Below are positions 27,080-35,069 of a stretch of DNA of 55,815 bases, piece by piece (positions within the stretch are counted from its first letter, which is position 1; each line of letters starts with the position of its first letter). The DNA is taken from contig JAJEFO010000058.1 in the NCBI GenBank assembly GCA_022820365.1, positions 1-55,815 on the forward strand, given 5' to 3'. The DNA is from Silicimonas sp. Lineage in GTDB: Bacteria > Pseudomonadota > Alphaproteobacteria > Rhodobacterales > Rhodobacteraceae. The translations under genes and the position numbers were made by a program. The notes under the pieces were generated by a model. That model did no database searches. It saw only the letters and a program-made list of their open reading frames with translations, and had not been told where the DNA came from.

Positions 27080-27802
27080 ATGAACGGCAAGGCCCTGATC
27101 ACGTGGGGCGGCTGGGACGGTCATGAGCCGGACCAGGTCGCCGAGATCTTTCGCGCCATGCTTTCCGAGGCAGGGTTCGCGGTAGCCGTGACCGACAGCC
27201 TCGACTGCCTGGACGAGGCGGAAGCCCTCGGCGCATACGACTTGATCGTGCCGGTCTGGACAATGTCGGAACTGTCCCGTGAAAGGGGCTCCAACGTGTC
27301 CGAAGCGGTGGCCCGCGGTACCGGACTTGCCGGATGCCACGGGGGGATGTGTGACGCCTTCCGCGACAATGTCCTCTGGCAATTCATGACCGGGGCGAAC
27401 TGGGTTGCGCATCCTGGCGGCGATGGAGTCCGCTACCGCGTGAAGATCACGGAGCCAGAGCATGAACTGGTCTCCGGAATCGATGATTTCGACGTCGAAA
27501 GCGAACAGTATTACATGCATGTCGACCCGGCGAACCATGTTCTGGCGACGAGCCGGTTTCCGACGGTCACGTGGTTTCACAGTCCAAACGGGCCGGTTGA
27601 CATGCCCGTGGCCTGGACCCGGCGCTGGGGGATGGGACGGGTCTACTACAACGCGCTCGGGCACAAGGCCGACGTGATCCGAAGTGGGCCCGCGCACGAG
27701 ATGCTCAGAAGAGGGCTGCTCTGGGCCGCATGCGGGCGCGAAGCCTCCATTGCCGCGGGCGAGCGCTTCGACGCGTTCCTTTCGGATGGAAACCACTTCT
27801 GA
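27080..27802 (+). CDS. ThuA domain-containing protein
   Basis: A 240-residue protein with a class I glutamine amidotransferase-like fold of the ThuA (trehalose utilisation) family. It has ALITWGGWDGHEPDQVAEIF at the N terminus, YDLIVPVWTM, GTGLAGCHGGMCDAF (the nucleophile-elbow position, with Cys), FDVESEQYYMHVDP, and PVAWTRRWGMGRVYYNALGH near the end. ThuA proteins occur in sugar catabolism operons but the reaction is not settled. Start: ATG 27080, with GGAGAGGACTC as ribosome site. It follows proS by 138 bp on the same strand and is separated from the sugar dehydrogenase by a regulatory-looking palindrome. Confidence 0.88.
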   Translation: MNGKALITWGGWDGHEPDQVAEIFRAMLSEAGFAVAVTDSLDCLDEAEALGAYDLIVPVWTMSELSRERGSNVSEAVARGTGLAGCHGGMCDAFRDNVLWQFMTGANWVAHPGGDGVRYRVKITEPEHELVSGIDDFDVESEQYYMHVDPANHVLATSRFPTVTWFHSPNGPVDMPVAWTRRWGMGRVYYNALGHKADVIRSGPAHEMLRRGLLWAACGREASIAAGERFDAFLSDGNHF

Positions 27803-27861
27803 ACTGCGTCTGCTGATTGTAGACGGCGCTACATGCATGAAGCCCTTGCCCACAACCAGTC

Positions 27862-27887
27862 GCGGATACTTGAATGGACGTATCCGC
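27862..27887. promoter_or_regulatory. 26-bp inverted repeat before the sugar dehydrogenase gene
   Basis: Perfect 8-bp arms GCGGATAC (27862-27869) and GTATCCGC (27880-27887) with a 10-nt spacer, ending 36 bp before ATG 27924. There is no following T-run, so an operator is more likely than a terminator. No regulator gene is adjacent. Confidence 0.45.
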
Positions 27888-27923
27888 AAAGGTGTTATTG
27901 TTGATCCGGACGGGGGAGCCGCC

Positions 27924-29108
27924 ATGCATCACAGATTGACTGCACTTGCCGCCATGGCCGCGCTTGCGGGCACGACTCATGCCCAGGTTTCGCAGGGTCC
28001 GAAGAACGTGCCCGAATTCGGGCCGGCATTCGAACATCAGACCCGTGCTCCCGAGATCAGGAAGGCCCAGCGATTCAATGTAGAGGTCATCGCTGACGGG
28101 CTGGTGCATCCATGGGGAATCGAGGTGCTTCCCGACGGCGCATATCTTGTCACTGAACGCCCGGGAGGGATCAAGATCATCAGGCGAGGCAAGGGCGTGC
28201 AAACCGTGGCCGGCGCGCCAAGAGTGCGGGCCCGAGGCCAGGGCGGGCTTCTTGACGTTGCGCTCGCAGAGGACTTCGAGACCTCTCGCCGCATCTACCT
28301 TACCTACGCGAAACCGCTCGGCGGCGGCAGGTCCGTCACGGCGGCTGCGAGCGCCGTGCTGCAGGAAAATCCTCCAAGACTGACTGATCTGGAAGACTTT
28401 TTCATCCAGGCGCCTCCATCCAGGTCCTCCAAGCATTTTGGCTCGCGGATCGTTCCTCATGGCGGGCACGTCTTCATCACGACGGGCGAACGCTCCTCGC
28501 GCAGCGCGCGGGTTCTGGCCCAGGACCTGGGGGCGACCTACGGGAAGGTCGTGCGCGTCACGCCGGGCGGTGACATTCCCGGTGACAACCCGTTTCTTGG
28601 GCAGGGCGATGCACTTGAAGAAATCTGGAGCTACGGGCACCGGAACCCGCAGGGAGCGGCCATCCATCCCCGGACGGGCGAACTCTGGACGCTTGAGCAC
28701 GGACCGGCCGGCGGTGACGAACTGAACCTGATCAAGCGAGGCGCGAATTACGGATGGCCTTTGGTGAGCTATGGGGAAAACTACATCGGCACGCCCGTCG
28801 GAACCGGCAAGCCGCGTGCCGATGGGATCACGGAGCCACGCTACTACTGGGATCCGGTCATCGCGCCGGGTGGCTTCGCCTTCTACGAGGGCAACATGTT
28901 CGACTGGAACGGTGACATCGTGGCGGGATCGCTCAACCCGGGCGGCATCGTTCGGCTGAAGCTGCGCGGCGTGCGCGTTGCAGGTGAAGCCCGCTATCTC
29001 GAAGAACTCGGCCGCATACGCGACGTCGAGGTGGATCGTGACGGCGCGATCCTGCTGCTTGTCGATGCCCGCGACGGCGCGCTCATCCGGCTCACTCCCG
29101 CTTCGTGA
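27924..29108 (+). CDS. PQQ-dependent sugar dehydrogenase, soluble glucose/sorbosone type
   Basis: A 394-residue periplasmic beta-propeller. Signal peptide MHHRLTALAAMAALAGTTHA, then the family order: LVHPWGIEVLPDGAYLVTERPG, GQGGLLDVALA, SKHFGSRIVPHGGHVFITTGER, YGHRNPQGAAIHPRTGELWTLEHGPAGGDELN and the C-terminal WDPVIAPGGFAFYEG. These include the catalytic-base His region (the GQGGLLD and HFG segments) and the Arg/His in YGHRNPQG. Ribosome site GGGGGAG precedes ATG 27924. It would oxidise aldose sugars in the periplasm with PQQ as cofactor; the PQQ synthesis genes are not in the window. Confidence 0.9.
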   Translation: MHHRLTALAAMAALAGTTHAQVSQGPKNVPEFGPAFEHQTRAPEIRKAQRFNVEVIADGLVHPWGIEVLPDGAYLVTERPGGIKIIRRGKGVQTVAGAPRVRARGQGGLLDVALAEDFETSRRIYLTYAKPLGGGRSVTAAASAVLQENPPRLTDLEDFFIQAPPSRSSKHFGSRIVPHGGHVFITTGERSSRSARVLAQDLGATYGKVVRVTPGGDIPGDNPFLGQGDALEEIWSYGHRNPQGAAIHPRTGELWTLEHGPAGGDELNLIKRGANYGWPLVSYGENYIGTPVGTGKPRADGITEPRYYWDPVIAPGGFAFYEGNMFDWNGDIVAGSLNPGGIVRLKLRGVRVAGEARYLEELGRIRDVEVDRDGAILLLVDARDGALIRLTPAS

Positions 29109-29186
29109 CGCTGATTCGCGACGTTTTGGAATCCGCGTTGTGTACGCGTCCAACGGGTTCGTGCGGAACTCGGAATTCGATGCGTG

Positions 29187-30491
29187 TCAGCCGAGAACGG
29201 AGAAACTGGATTCCTGGTTGATCTCGCGCTTTCGGGAATAGAAACCGACGTCGATGTCGCGTTCGATGTAGGGGAGCCTGAACGTCAGCGGGTCGCTGTC
29301 GTGATCGTTGCCCGCCTCGCAGTAGTCCACGAGAGCTGCCATCATCTTTCCCGCAATCGGTGCGTTCTTGTACTGGTTGCCGCTCGAGCCGCAAGCCATG
29401 TAGTAGCCGTCGAGGCTCGTGGAGTCATAGATCGGTATCCAATCGGTCGAGGCGTCGTAAAGATCCACCACTCCCTTCGCCGTCGATGGAATGCCCAACG
29501 CTGGCACGCGCTGGGCGTAGCGCATGGCCTGCGTCGTCCACTGATCGGTGAAGTTGCGGTCATATTCGGTGTCCGATTCAACCCATACGTGGGGGTCGCA
29601 TTCCGGATCCTCGCTGCCCACGAGAATGTGGTTGCCACTTTCGGGTCTGCAGTAGCAGGCGATGTCGCTGTCGGAGACGATGGTGCCGTTGCTTTCGAAA
29701 TCAAATCCGGCGGGTGCAGGAACATGCACGACTTCCTGCTTGAGCGGTCGGGTCTCGATCGTCATTTCGTCCGTGACGCCCGCCATTGCGTTCACCGCGG
29801 CAGAGCCCGGGCCGGCGACATTGATGACCACGGGAGCATGGATTTCCTCGCCGTCCGCCAGCCTGACGCCCTTTACCCGGCCGCCCTCATCCAGGATGTC
29901 GGTGACTTCCACGCCAAGGCGCGTCGTTGCTCCGTGCAACGCGGCAGCGGCGGCGAGGTTTTGGGCAGAAAGTGCCGGGTCGGTCACGTATCCCGCATGT
30001 GGCCAGAACACGCCTCCAGCGAGCCTGTCCCCGTTTGTAATGCCGAATCCGTCCTGGTCGCTGCGCTTGGGAGGCGCGAAGCTGTCGAGCGAGTAGATCG
30101 GCAGGCGTTCCTTGATCTCGCCCGGGCTCCATTCCTCGAACGGGCAGTCGAGCAAGGAACTGAATTCCATGTGCCTTCCAAGGAATCCGTTCATTTCCGT
30201 CTTCATCACCAGACAGCCGCACTCCACGAACTTGGCCAGATCCTCGGACCCGGGCAAGCCAAGATGCTCCGCCCAGTCGCGCCAGTAGTGGTAGCCTTCC
30301 CACGCAAAGGCGGTGCCGTCATAGGTCGAATAGTGCATCCTGATGATCGCGCAGGATCCGGCTGTGGAACCGTGACCGATCCTGCGGTTCCGGTCGAGCG
30401 ACAGGACCGACTTTCCCGTCTTGGCGATCTCGAATGCCGTGGCGGCGCCGATCACTCCGGTTCCGATCACGATGACGTCTGGCTGGCTCAT
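29187..30491 (-). CDS. FAD-dependent oxidoreductase (DAO/sarcosine oxidase family)
   Basis: A 434-residue flavoprotein. The FAD fold is VIVIGTGVIGAATAFEIAKTG (residues 6-26), followed by the acidic Asp in SLDRN and GSTAGSCAIIRMHYS, the segment that often holds covalent or close FAD contacts in this family. The core has GGVFWPHAGYVTDPALSAQNLAAAA and, near the end, DWIPIYDS and GYYMACGSSGNQYKNAPIAGKMMAALV. Such enzymes oxidise N-methyl amino acids, D-amino acids or glycine-betaine derivatives; the substrate is not readable. Its gene converges with the sugar dehydrogenase gene (78 bp between stops) and stands alone on its strand. Confidence 0.88.
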   Translation of the reverse strand: MSQPDVIVIGTGVIGAATAFEIAKTGKSVLSLDRNRRIGHGSTAGSCAIIRMHYSTYDGTAFAWEGYHYWRDWAEHLGLPGSEDLAKFVECGCLVMKTEMNGFLGRHMEFSSLLDCPFEEWSPGEIKERLPIYSLDSFAPPKRSDQDGFGITNGDRLAGGVFWPHAGYVTDPALSAQNLAAAAALHGATTRLGVEVTDILDEGGRVKGVRLADGEEIHAPVVINVAGPGSAAVNAMAGVTDEMTIETRPLKQEVVHVPAPAGFDFESNGTIVSDSDIACYCRPESGNHILVGSEDPECDPHVWVESDTEYDRNFTDQWTTQAMRYAQRVPALGIPSTAKGVVDLYDASTDWIPIYDSTSLDGYYMACGSSGNQYKNAPIAGKMMAALVDYCEAGNDHDSDPLTFRLPYIERDIDVGFYSRKREINQESSFSVLG

Positions 30492-30619
30492 GCAAAAGTC
30501 CTCCCGCTTGATGGATGCCTTGGCATTCCCTGCTGCGCGCTGTCAACAAAAAGGCGACCGCCGGCCTCGGACAGGCCACACTCAAAGCCGTACGGCGCCT
30601 GCGTTCCGGAGACATGCGC

Positions 30620-31597
30620 TCAGCCGAACCGTTCCTGCCAAGTAGGGAAGACGTCTCCGTCTGCAGGTCGCGCGTGATAGACCGCGCGCGCGATCGCCCG
30701 TGCGAGGCATGTGGCAGCTGCATGCCCGAGATGGAGCCGGTCCTGCCCATCCGCTTCCCGGAGGCCCGTTGCCGCTCCGAAGACGAGGTCTCCGTCAAGG
30801 GGCGTGTGGGCCGGCACGACCGCGCGAGCGATGCCGTCATGTGCGGCTGTCGCCATGCGCTGGACATCTGCCTTGGCAAGGGCAAGATCCGTCGCGACCA
30901 CGGCAATCGTTGTATTCGCAGGGCTGTCGAGCTTGGTGCGTGGCGCCGGTGCACGCCCGGGTGCCGGGCCGAGGCCGCCAAACTCGTCGTCCTGCTCGAA
31001 TGGCGCCGCCCAGAAGTGCGATCCTTCGCCCACCGTTGCCTGCCCGACCGCGTTTACAGCGACCAAGGCGCCGACAGTCGCACCCGAGGGCAAAACAGCT
31101 GATGCAGATCCCATTCCACCTTTCAGCCCGGCTGTGGTCGCGCCGGTGCCAGCCCCTACGCTGCCGAGTTCCATGTCCGAACCGCGCGCAGAGTAGGCGG
31201 TGCGCCCGAGGGCCGGATACGGATTCTCGACCCAATCCTTCGTACCGCCGTTGGCAAGGTCGAAAATGATGGCAGCCGGCACGATCGGCACCCGGTGGCC
31301 TGCCGCCTCGAAGCCTCGTCCGTCGGCGCGGAGGCCTGCCGCGACGCCGTCGGCGGCGGCAAGGCCGAACGCGGAGCCGCCGGCGAGCGTCAGTGCGTCC
31401 ACTGCCTGCACGGTCTTGTCGGGCGCGAGGAGATCAGTCTCTCGGGTGCCGGGCGCGCCTCCCATGACGTGAACGCCAGAGACCATGGGGGCGTCGCCGA
31501 CGACGACCGTCACTCCCGTCTTAATGAGGTCGTCCTGCGCCTGGCCCACGGCAAGGCCGGAAACGTCGGTGAGCAGGTTCCGTGGTCCCGGCCGCAT
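30620..31597 (-). CDS. P1 family peptidase (DmpA/BapA-type aminopeptidase)
   Basis: A 325-residue N-terminal-nucleophile hydrolase. It begins LLTDVSGLAVGQA, with GGAPGTRETDLL, LTLAGGSAFGLAAADGV, and the autocleavage region NTTIAVVATDLAL in which Thr229 would become the nucleophile after self-processing. DmpA relatives release N-terminal amino acids, including D- and beta-residues. The frame is open far upstream, but MRPGPRN at ATG 31597 starts the family N terminus and has AGGAAGAGG in front. The divergent neighbour encodes a DUF1523 protein. Confidence 0.9.
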   Translation of the reverse strand: MRPGPRNLLTDVSGLAVGQAQDDLIKTGVTVVVGDAPMVSGVHVMGGAPGTRETDLLAPDKTVQAVDALTLAGGSAFGLAAADGVAAGLRADGRGFEAAGHRVPIVPAAIIFDLANGGTKDWVENPYPALGRTAYSARGSDMELGSVGAGTGATTAGLKGGMGSASAVLPSGATVGALVAVNAVGQATVGEGSHFWAAPFEQDDEFGGLGPAPGRAPAPRTKLDSPANTTIAVVATDLALAKADVQRMATAAHDGIARAVVPAHTPLDGDLVFGAATGLREADGQDRLHLGHAAATCLARAIARAVYHARPADGDVFPTWQERFG

Positions 31598-31717
31598 CTG
31601 CCTCTTCCTTGTCGTTCGTTCCGTCGGCTTCGTCAGGCTGGCACGGACTGCTGACGCTGTGAAGCCCTTGCTTCCACCGGGCGCACCGCCATATGTCCGG
31701 GAGGAAGAGGAGACGTC

Positions 31718-32329
31718 ATGGCCTATGTGAACTGGACCTTCCGCATTCTTGTCGCGCTCGCCATAGTCGGAGTCCTGCACTACAACCTGCCGCAGCGCGA
31801 CATCGTGCGGATCGTGAACACGTATGAAGAGCGTCGGGACTTCGATGACTGGACTTCGCTGTTCTGGAGCGGCCGGGCCACGACAAGCACGACCAATCCC
31901 ACCAAGGACGTCCTGTTCATCCAGACGGTCAAGGCCAACGGCAAGGCCATGGTGTACCGCAACCAGGACACGGGGTTCTGGCCGCCTTATTTCAAGTTCG
32001 ACACTGCGGACCTGCAGACTGAGGCGGCAGATGCCGTTTCGACCCGGGATGATCCGGAGTGGTATGTGGTTCGCCACTATGGCTGGCGGAATGTCTGGCT
32101 CTCGATTTTCCCGAATGCGCTTCGCCTGACACCTGCCTATGGCCCTGAAATGCAGTTGATCCCCTGGTTCAACATTGTGTTCCTGACGCTCCTGGCGATC
32201 TTGCTGATCACCATCTGGCGGCTTTGGCGGAATTTTCGCAGCCGTCGCATCGCCCCGCTGTTGCTCGAAATTGGCGGAGCCGCGAATTCCGTGCGTGGCC
32301 GACTTGGACGGCTGTTCAGGCGAGGCTGA
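31718..32329 (+). CDS. DUF1523 family membrane protein
   Basis: A 203-residue protein with an N-terminal helix (FRILVALAIVGVLHYNLP), a periplasmic domain with IVRIVNTYEERRDFD, RDVLFIQTVKANGKAMVYRNQDTGFWPPYFKFD-like content, and a second helix (FNIVFLTLLAILLITIW) followed by a basic cytosolic tail. This matches DUF1523, which is nearly confined to Rhodobacterales. The function is unknown. Ribosome site GGAGGAAGAGGAG lies just before ATG 31718. The following 258 bp contain the relic described separately. Confidence 0.9.
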   Translation: MAYVNWTFRILVALAIVGVLHYNLPQRDIVRIVNTYEERRDFDDWTSLFWSGRATTSTTNPTKDVLFIQTVKANGKAMVYRNQDTGFWPPYFKFDTADLQTEAADAVSTRDDPEWYVVRHYGWRNVWLSIFPNALRLTPAYGPEMQLIPWFNIVFLTLLAILLITIWRLWRNFRSRRIAPLLLEIGGAANSVRGRLGRLFRRG

Positions 32330-32430
32330 CCGTTTCGGTTTCTAACAGGATCCGGAAGTGCTGCAGCGACTTTCGTGTCTTTTGCGGCCTAGAAAGGCAG
32401 GTCGGATCGACCGAAGGCACAGAAGGCACC

Positions 32431-32606
32431 TTGACCCGTTTCACCAAATCGTGATCTTTCATCGAATGGTGAAATATCTCGAAGAAGAACTGCGAGTGGA
32501 CAGATTAACGGCAGACGCGATCCTGCGGGTGCTGCCAAGACAGAGGCGAGATTCGGTCGAAGCGAGAAGACACGCCGGGAGGAAGACATGGGGAATTTTG
32601 TCATAG
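32431..32606 (+). pseudogene. Relic of an AbiEi-like promoter and gene start
   Basis: TTGACC (32431-32436), 17 bp, ATCTTT (32454-32459) and ATG 32466 copy the spacing of the intact locus at 33928. In both, TTTCAC follows the -35 after two bases, and an inverted repeat TTTCACCA (32439-32446)/TGGTGAAA (32467-32474) is present. From ATG 32466 the frame reads MVKYLEEELRVDRLTADAIL, like the start of an AbiEi-type antitoxin, then runs out as an Arg-rich tail to TAG 32604-32606, overlapping the next gene. I infer a truncated copy of the first gene of an AbiE-like pair. Confidence 0.4.
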
Positions 32607-33475
32607 CGCCACACATGCGCCTGCACGAGTGGATTGCAGTTGAGAAGGGGTACTTTGATGAAGTCGAATTGGACTACACGCTGGAAGACCAACTGCTGTC
32701 TGCGACCGGCGAGCGCCACGACCTTGGCGACCGGGTAGGGGCATATCAGACGTTCGAGAAGGGCCGGACCTGTGACGTGAGCTCGGCATGCCACTGGACC
32801 GTGAACGTAGCAGCTGCGTCGGGGCACGGGAAGCTCTATGCGAAGGCCTATTCCGTTTCCCCGTGCGGGATTTTTGTTCCTGCGGATTCTTCCGTCAAAC
32901 GGCCAGAAGATCTGGCCAATGTCCCCATTTCCGTGGGCTATCAATCCGGCAGCCACTACTCGTCGATCCAGGCATTGGAACCCTTCCTCTCACGCGATGA
33001 AATCAACCTGTCCTTTGCTGACGGTCTTCTGTTCAAGCGGATGGAGCACATGATCGACGGCAACATTCCTGCCGTCAGCCTGTTCAGCGGCCCTTACTAC
33101 TTCATGGAGCAACTGGGGTTCCGCAAGGTCTTGGACACGTCGTTCATGATGGCCGCGATGGTCGCCGAGGACGCAGATTTGGAAGACGTCGAAAAATATT
33201 TCAGTGCCTTGCGCATGGCGCAGAAGGACATTGATCTCAGGCAAGAACTCTACACCCACTACTACAGAAACGAGTTCCCGGAGCGTTTTCGCGACCAGAT
33301 GGATACGCGGCTGTTCGGACCGGGAGAACGAATCGTGTTCGAGCCGTATTCGCGTCAAATTTTTGATGAGTCACGCGAATGGATCGCCGAGCGCGAAATT
33401 TTCGAAGATGGATTGGGTGACTTGGCCTATGAACAAGCTGTAGTCGCTCCAGTGGTTGCCGAACCGGCGGAATGA
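32588..33475 (+). CDS. Substrate-binding-like protein without signal peptide (SsuA/THI5-like fold)
   Basis: A 295-residue protein whose order FVIAPHMRLHEWIAVEKGYFDEV, then SACHWTVNVAAASGHGKLYAKAYSVSPCGIFVPADS, then RPEDLANVPISVGYQSGSHY matches type 2 periplasmic binding domains of the SsuA/TauA/THI5 group. The domain starts at residue 3, so there is no room for a signal peptide: the protein should be cytosolic. No permease or ATPase accompanies it. It might be an enzyme or a sensor rather than a transport component. ATG 32588 has a strong GGGAGGAAG. It lies between two copies of an AbiEi-type promoter sequence. Confidence 0.75.
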   Translation: MGNFVIAPHMRLHEWIAVEKGYFDEVELDYTLEDQLLSATGERHDLGDRVGAYQTFEKGRTCDVSSACHWTVNVAAASGHGKLYAKAYSVSPCGIFVPADSSVKRPEDLANVPISVGYQSGSHYSSIQALEPFLSRDEINLSFADGLLFKRMEHMIDGNIPAVSLFSGPYYFMEQLGFRKVLDTSFMMAAMVAEDADLEDVEKYFSALRMAQKDIDLRQELYTHYYRNEFPERFRDQMDTRLFGPGERIVFEPYSRQIFDESREWIAEREIFEDGLGDLAYEQAVVAPVVAEPAE

Positions 33476-33927
33476 TCCACTTACAAGCCGACGAGGGCGA
33501 ATTCCTGCGGCACTTGTCCTCTTCAAAACGCCTTGTCCGGCTTGGGTGGGCAATCCAGCACGTGCATTGAAAGTCGGTTGCATTCCAGGAAGCGGACTTT
33601 TCTGAGTTGGCGCATTGCCTCTGCGGGAGGGCTTGCGCAGTTTGAGTTCACTGATCACGGCATTTTGCGCAACTTCGTTCTGATGCTTGACCAAATTTCA
33701 CTAGGTGGTCACAAGAAACGGGTGCGGGAGTTGAGGGAGTTTACCGCCGACAACGCTTTGCGGAGGAGAGCGGTCGAGCCTTGCCTTGTCCGCACATGTG
33801 CATGCAGCCGCCACAGCCAACACGCCGAGTGTTGATCGGCATTGGATCGAACCCTAACCCGGAATTTTTGGTGCCACGTCCGAGGTCAGCAATTTGGCCA
33901 AATCGGCAATATGCTGAAATGGGACCC
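33476..33927. other. Gap without a recognisable gene, containing a third TTGACC/TTTCAC motif
   Basis: About 450 bp. Open frames exist on both strands (plus 33533-33835, minus 33371-33694) but show no family resemblance and no start with a ribosome site. TTGACC-AAA-TTTCAC occurs at 33687-33701, inside an inverted repeat TGACCA (33688-33693)/TGGTCA (33706-33711), echoing the two copies at 32431 and 33928. No -10 follows at the right distance. Confidence 0.4.
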
Positions 33928-33973
33928 TTGACCTATTTCACTGTTTTACCTATTTTCACCGTAGGGTGAAAAT
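33928..33973 (+). promoter_or_regulatory. Promoter and operator of the first nucleotidyltransferase TA pair
   Basis: -35 TTGACC (33928-33933), 17 bp, -10 TATTTT (33951-33956). A perfect inverted repeat ATTTTCACC-GTAG-GGTGAAAAT (33952-33973) covers the -10 and runs through the GTG start at 33966 into the ATG at 33972. A repressor bound here would block both the promoter and the start region. AbiEi proteins are known to bind inverted repeats in their own promoters. Confidence 0.6.
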
Positions 33974-35069
33974 GCAAAAAATAGAGAATCGAATGGATGA
34001 TATAGTCTTGGACGCGGTTCGCGCTCAGCTCGAACGCGTTCCGAACATTCAGATCACTGGAGTTCGCCAAGAGCAGCATATCGCGCCCGGATATCAGCTC
34101 GATGGCTGGATCGAATTCGACCACGATGAAGACCGCTATGCGCTTCTCATTGAGATCAAGCCAAATGGAGCGCCGCGCTTTGCCCGTTCTGCAGTCTATC
34201 AGCTTGAGAGCTACATCGCGCGCTTGCATCGATCCGAACACCAGGTCGTTGACCGGGAGTTCATCCCTATGTTGGTGAGCCCCTTTCTGTCTCCGGAATC
34301 ACGTTCCATCTGTCTCGATCACAATGTTGCCTGTCTCGACCTATACGGTAACGCGCGCCTCGCTTTCGGCAACGTCTACATCGAGCGATCCGTACCGAAC
34401 AGGCCGAAGTCCGAAGTCCGCGCTCAGCGGTCACTGTTTACCCCTAGAGCGGGTGCGATCCTGCGCGTTCTACTGCGCGACCCGGCGCGGGCATGGCGCG
34501 TCAAGGAACTGGCCGAGGCCGCGAACGCCAGTCTCGGGCACGTGAGCAATGTCCGCAAGGCACTGTTCGACAGGGAATGGGTTGAGCTACGGGAGGATGG
34601 TCTTGTCCTCGTCCAGCCGGATGCGCTGTTGAGGTCCTGGCGTGAGAACGACCGCCAATCGACCGACCATTACACCAGTGGTTACACGGTTCTGCACGGT
34701 GACGAGTTGCGTGATCGCCTGTCGGATTGCCTAAGCCCAGGACCGCAGCCTCCACGCGCCATATGCGCTTCAAGCTCGGCCGCCCAGTGGTTTGCTCCAT
34801 ACGTCCGGGATGGCACGCACAGCTATTTTGTGGACGAGCCTGGGGCGAAGATGCTGAAAGAGACACTTCAACTGACTCATGCCGCGCGGGGGGCCAACGT
34901 GATCCTGCGCATCCCGAAAGATGAGACCGTGTTCGAAGACGCCGTCCAGGCAGAGCCGGGCATCTTCTGTGCAAATCCGGTCGTCACATACCTCGATCTT
35001 TGGAACGGCAACGACCGGGAGCGAGAGGCGGCGGACCATTTGGCCGCGAAGTGCTTTCCATGGTTGTGA
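33966..35069 (+). CDS. AbiEi-like antitoxin/regulator of a type IV-type TA pair
   Basis: A 367-residue protein. Residues about 20-150 resemble a nuclease-type fold: LDGWIEFDHDEDRYALLIEIKPNG has the D...E-x-K arrangement of PD-(D/E)XK domains, then FIPMLVSPFLSPESRSICLDHNVACLDLYGNARL. A winged helix follows (about 155-220: AGAILRVLLRD...WRVKELAEAANASLGHVSNVRKAL), then a C-terminal domain of about 140 residues. This is the layout of AbiEi-family type IV antitoxins. Start GTG 33966 or ATG 33972; no ribosome site, and the promoter is immediately upstream. The next gene, a nucleotidyltransferase, overlaps it by 10 bp. It should repress the operon and offset its toxin without forming a tight complex, if it behaves as other AbiE systems do. 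Confidence 0.78.
   Translation: MKMQKIENRMDDIVLDAVRAQLERVPNIQITGVRQEQHIAPGYQLDGWIEFDHDEDRYALLIEIKPNGAPRFARSAVYQLESYIARLHRSEHQVVDREFIPMLVSPFLSPESRSICLDHNVACLDLYGNARLAFGNVYIERSVPNRPKSEVRAQRSLFTPRAGAILRVLLRDPARAWRVKELAEAANASLGHVSNVRKALFDREWVELREDGLVLVQPDALLRSWRENDRQSTDHYTSGYTVLHGDELRDRLSDCLSPGPQPPRAICASSSAAQWFAPYVRDGTHSYFVDEPGAKMLKETLQLTHAARGANVILRIPKDETVFEDAVQAEPGIFCANPVVTYLDLWNGNDREREAADHLAAKCFPWL

Noticed and set aside
27705-30677. Very long antisense frames (482 and 497 codons) over the sugar dehydrogenase and DAO-type genes
   Set aside because: The opposing frames encode proteins with clear signal peptide, motifs and full-length families; the antisense frames have low-complexity composition.
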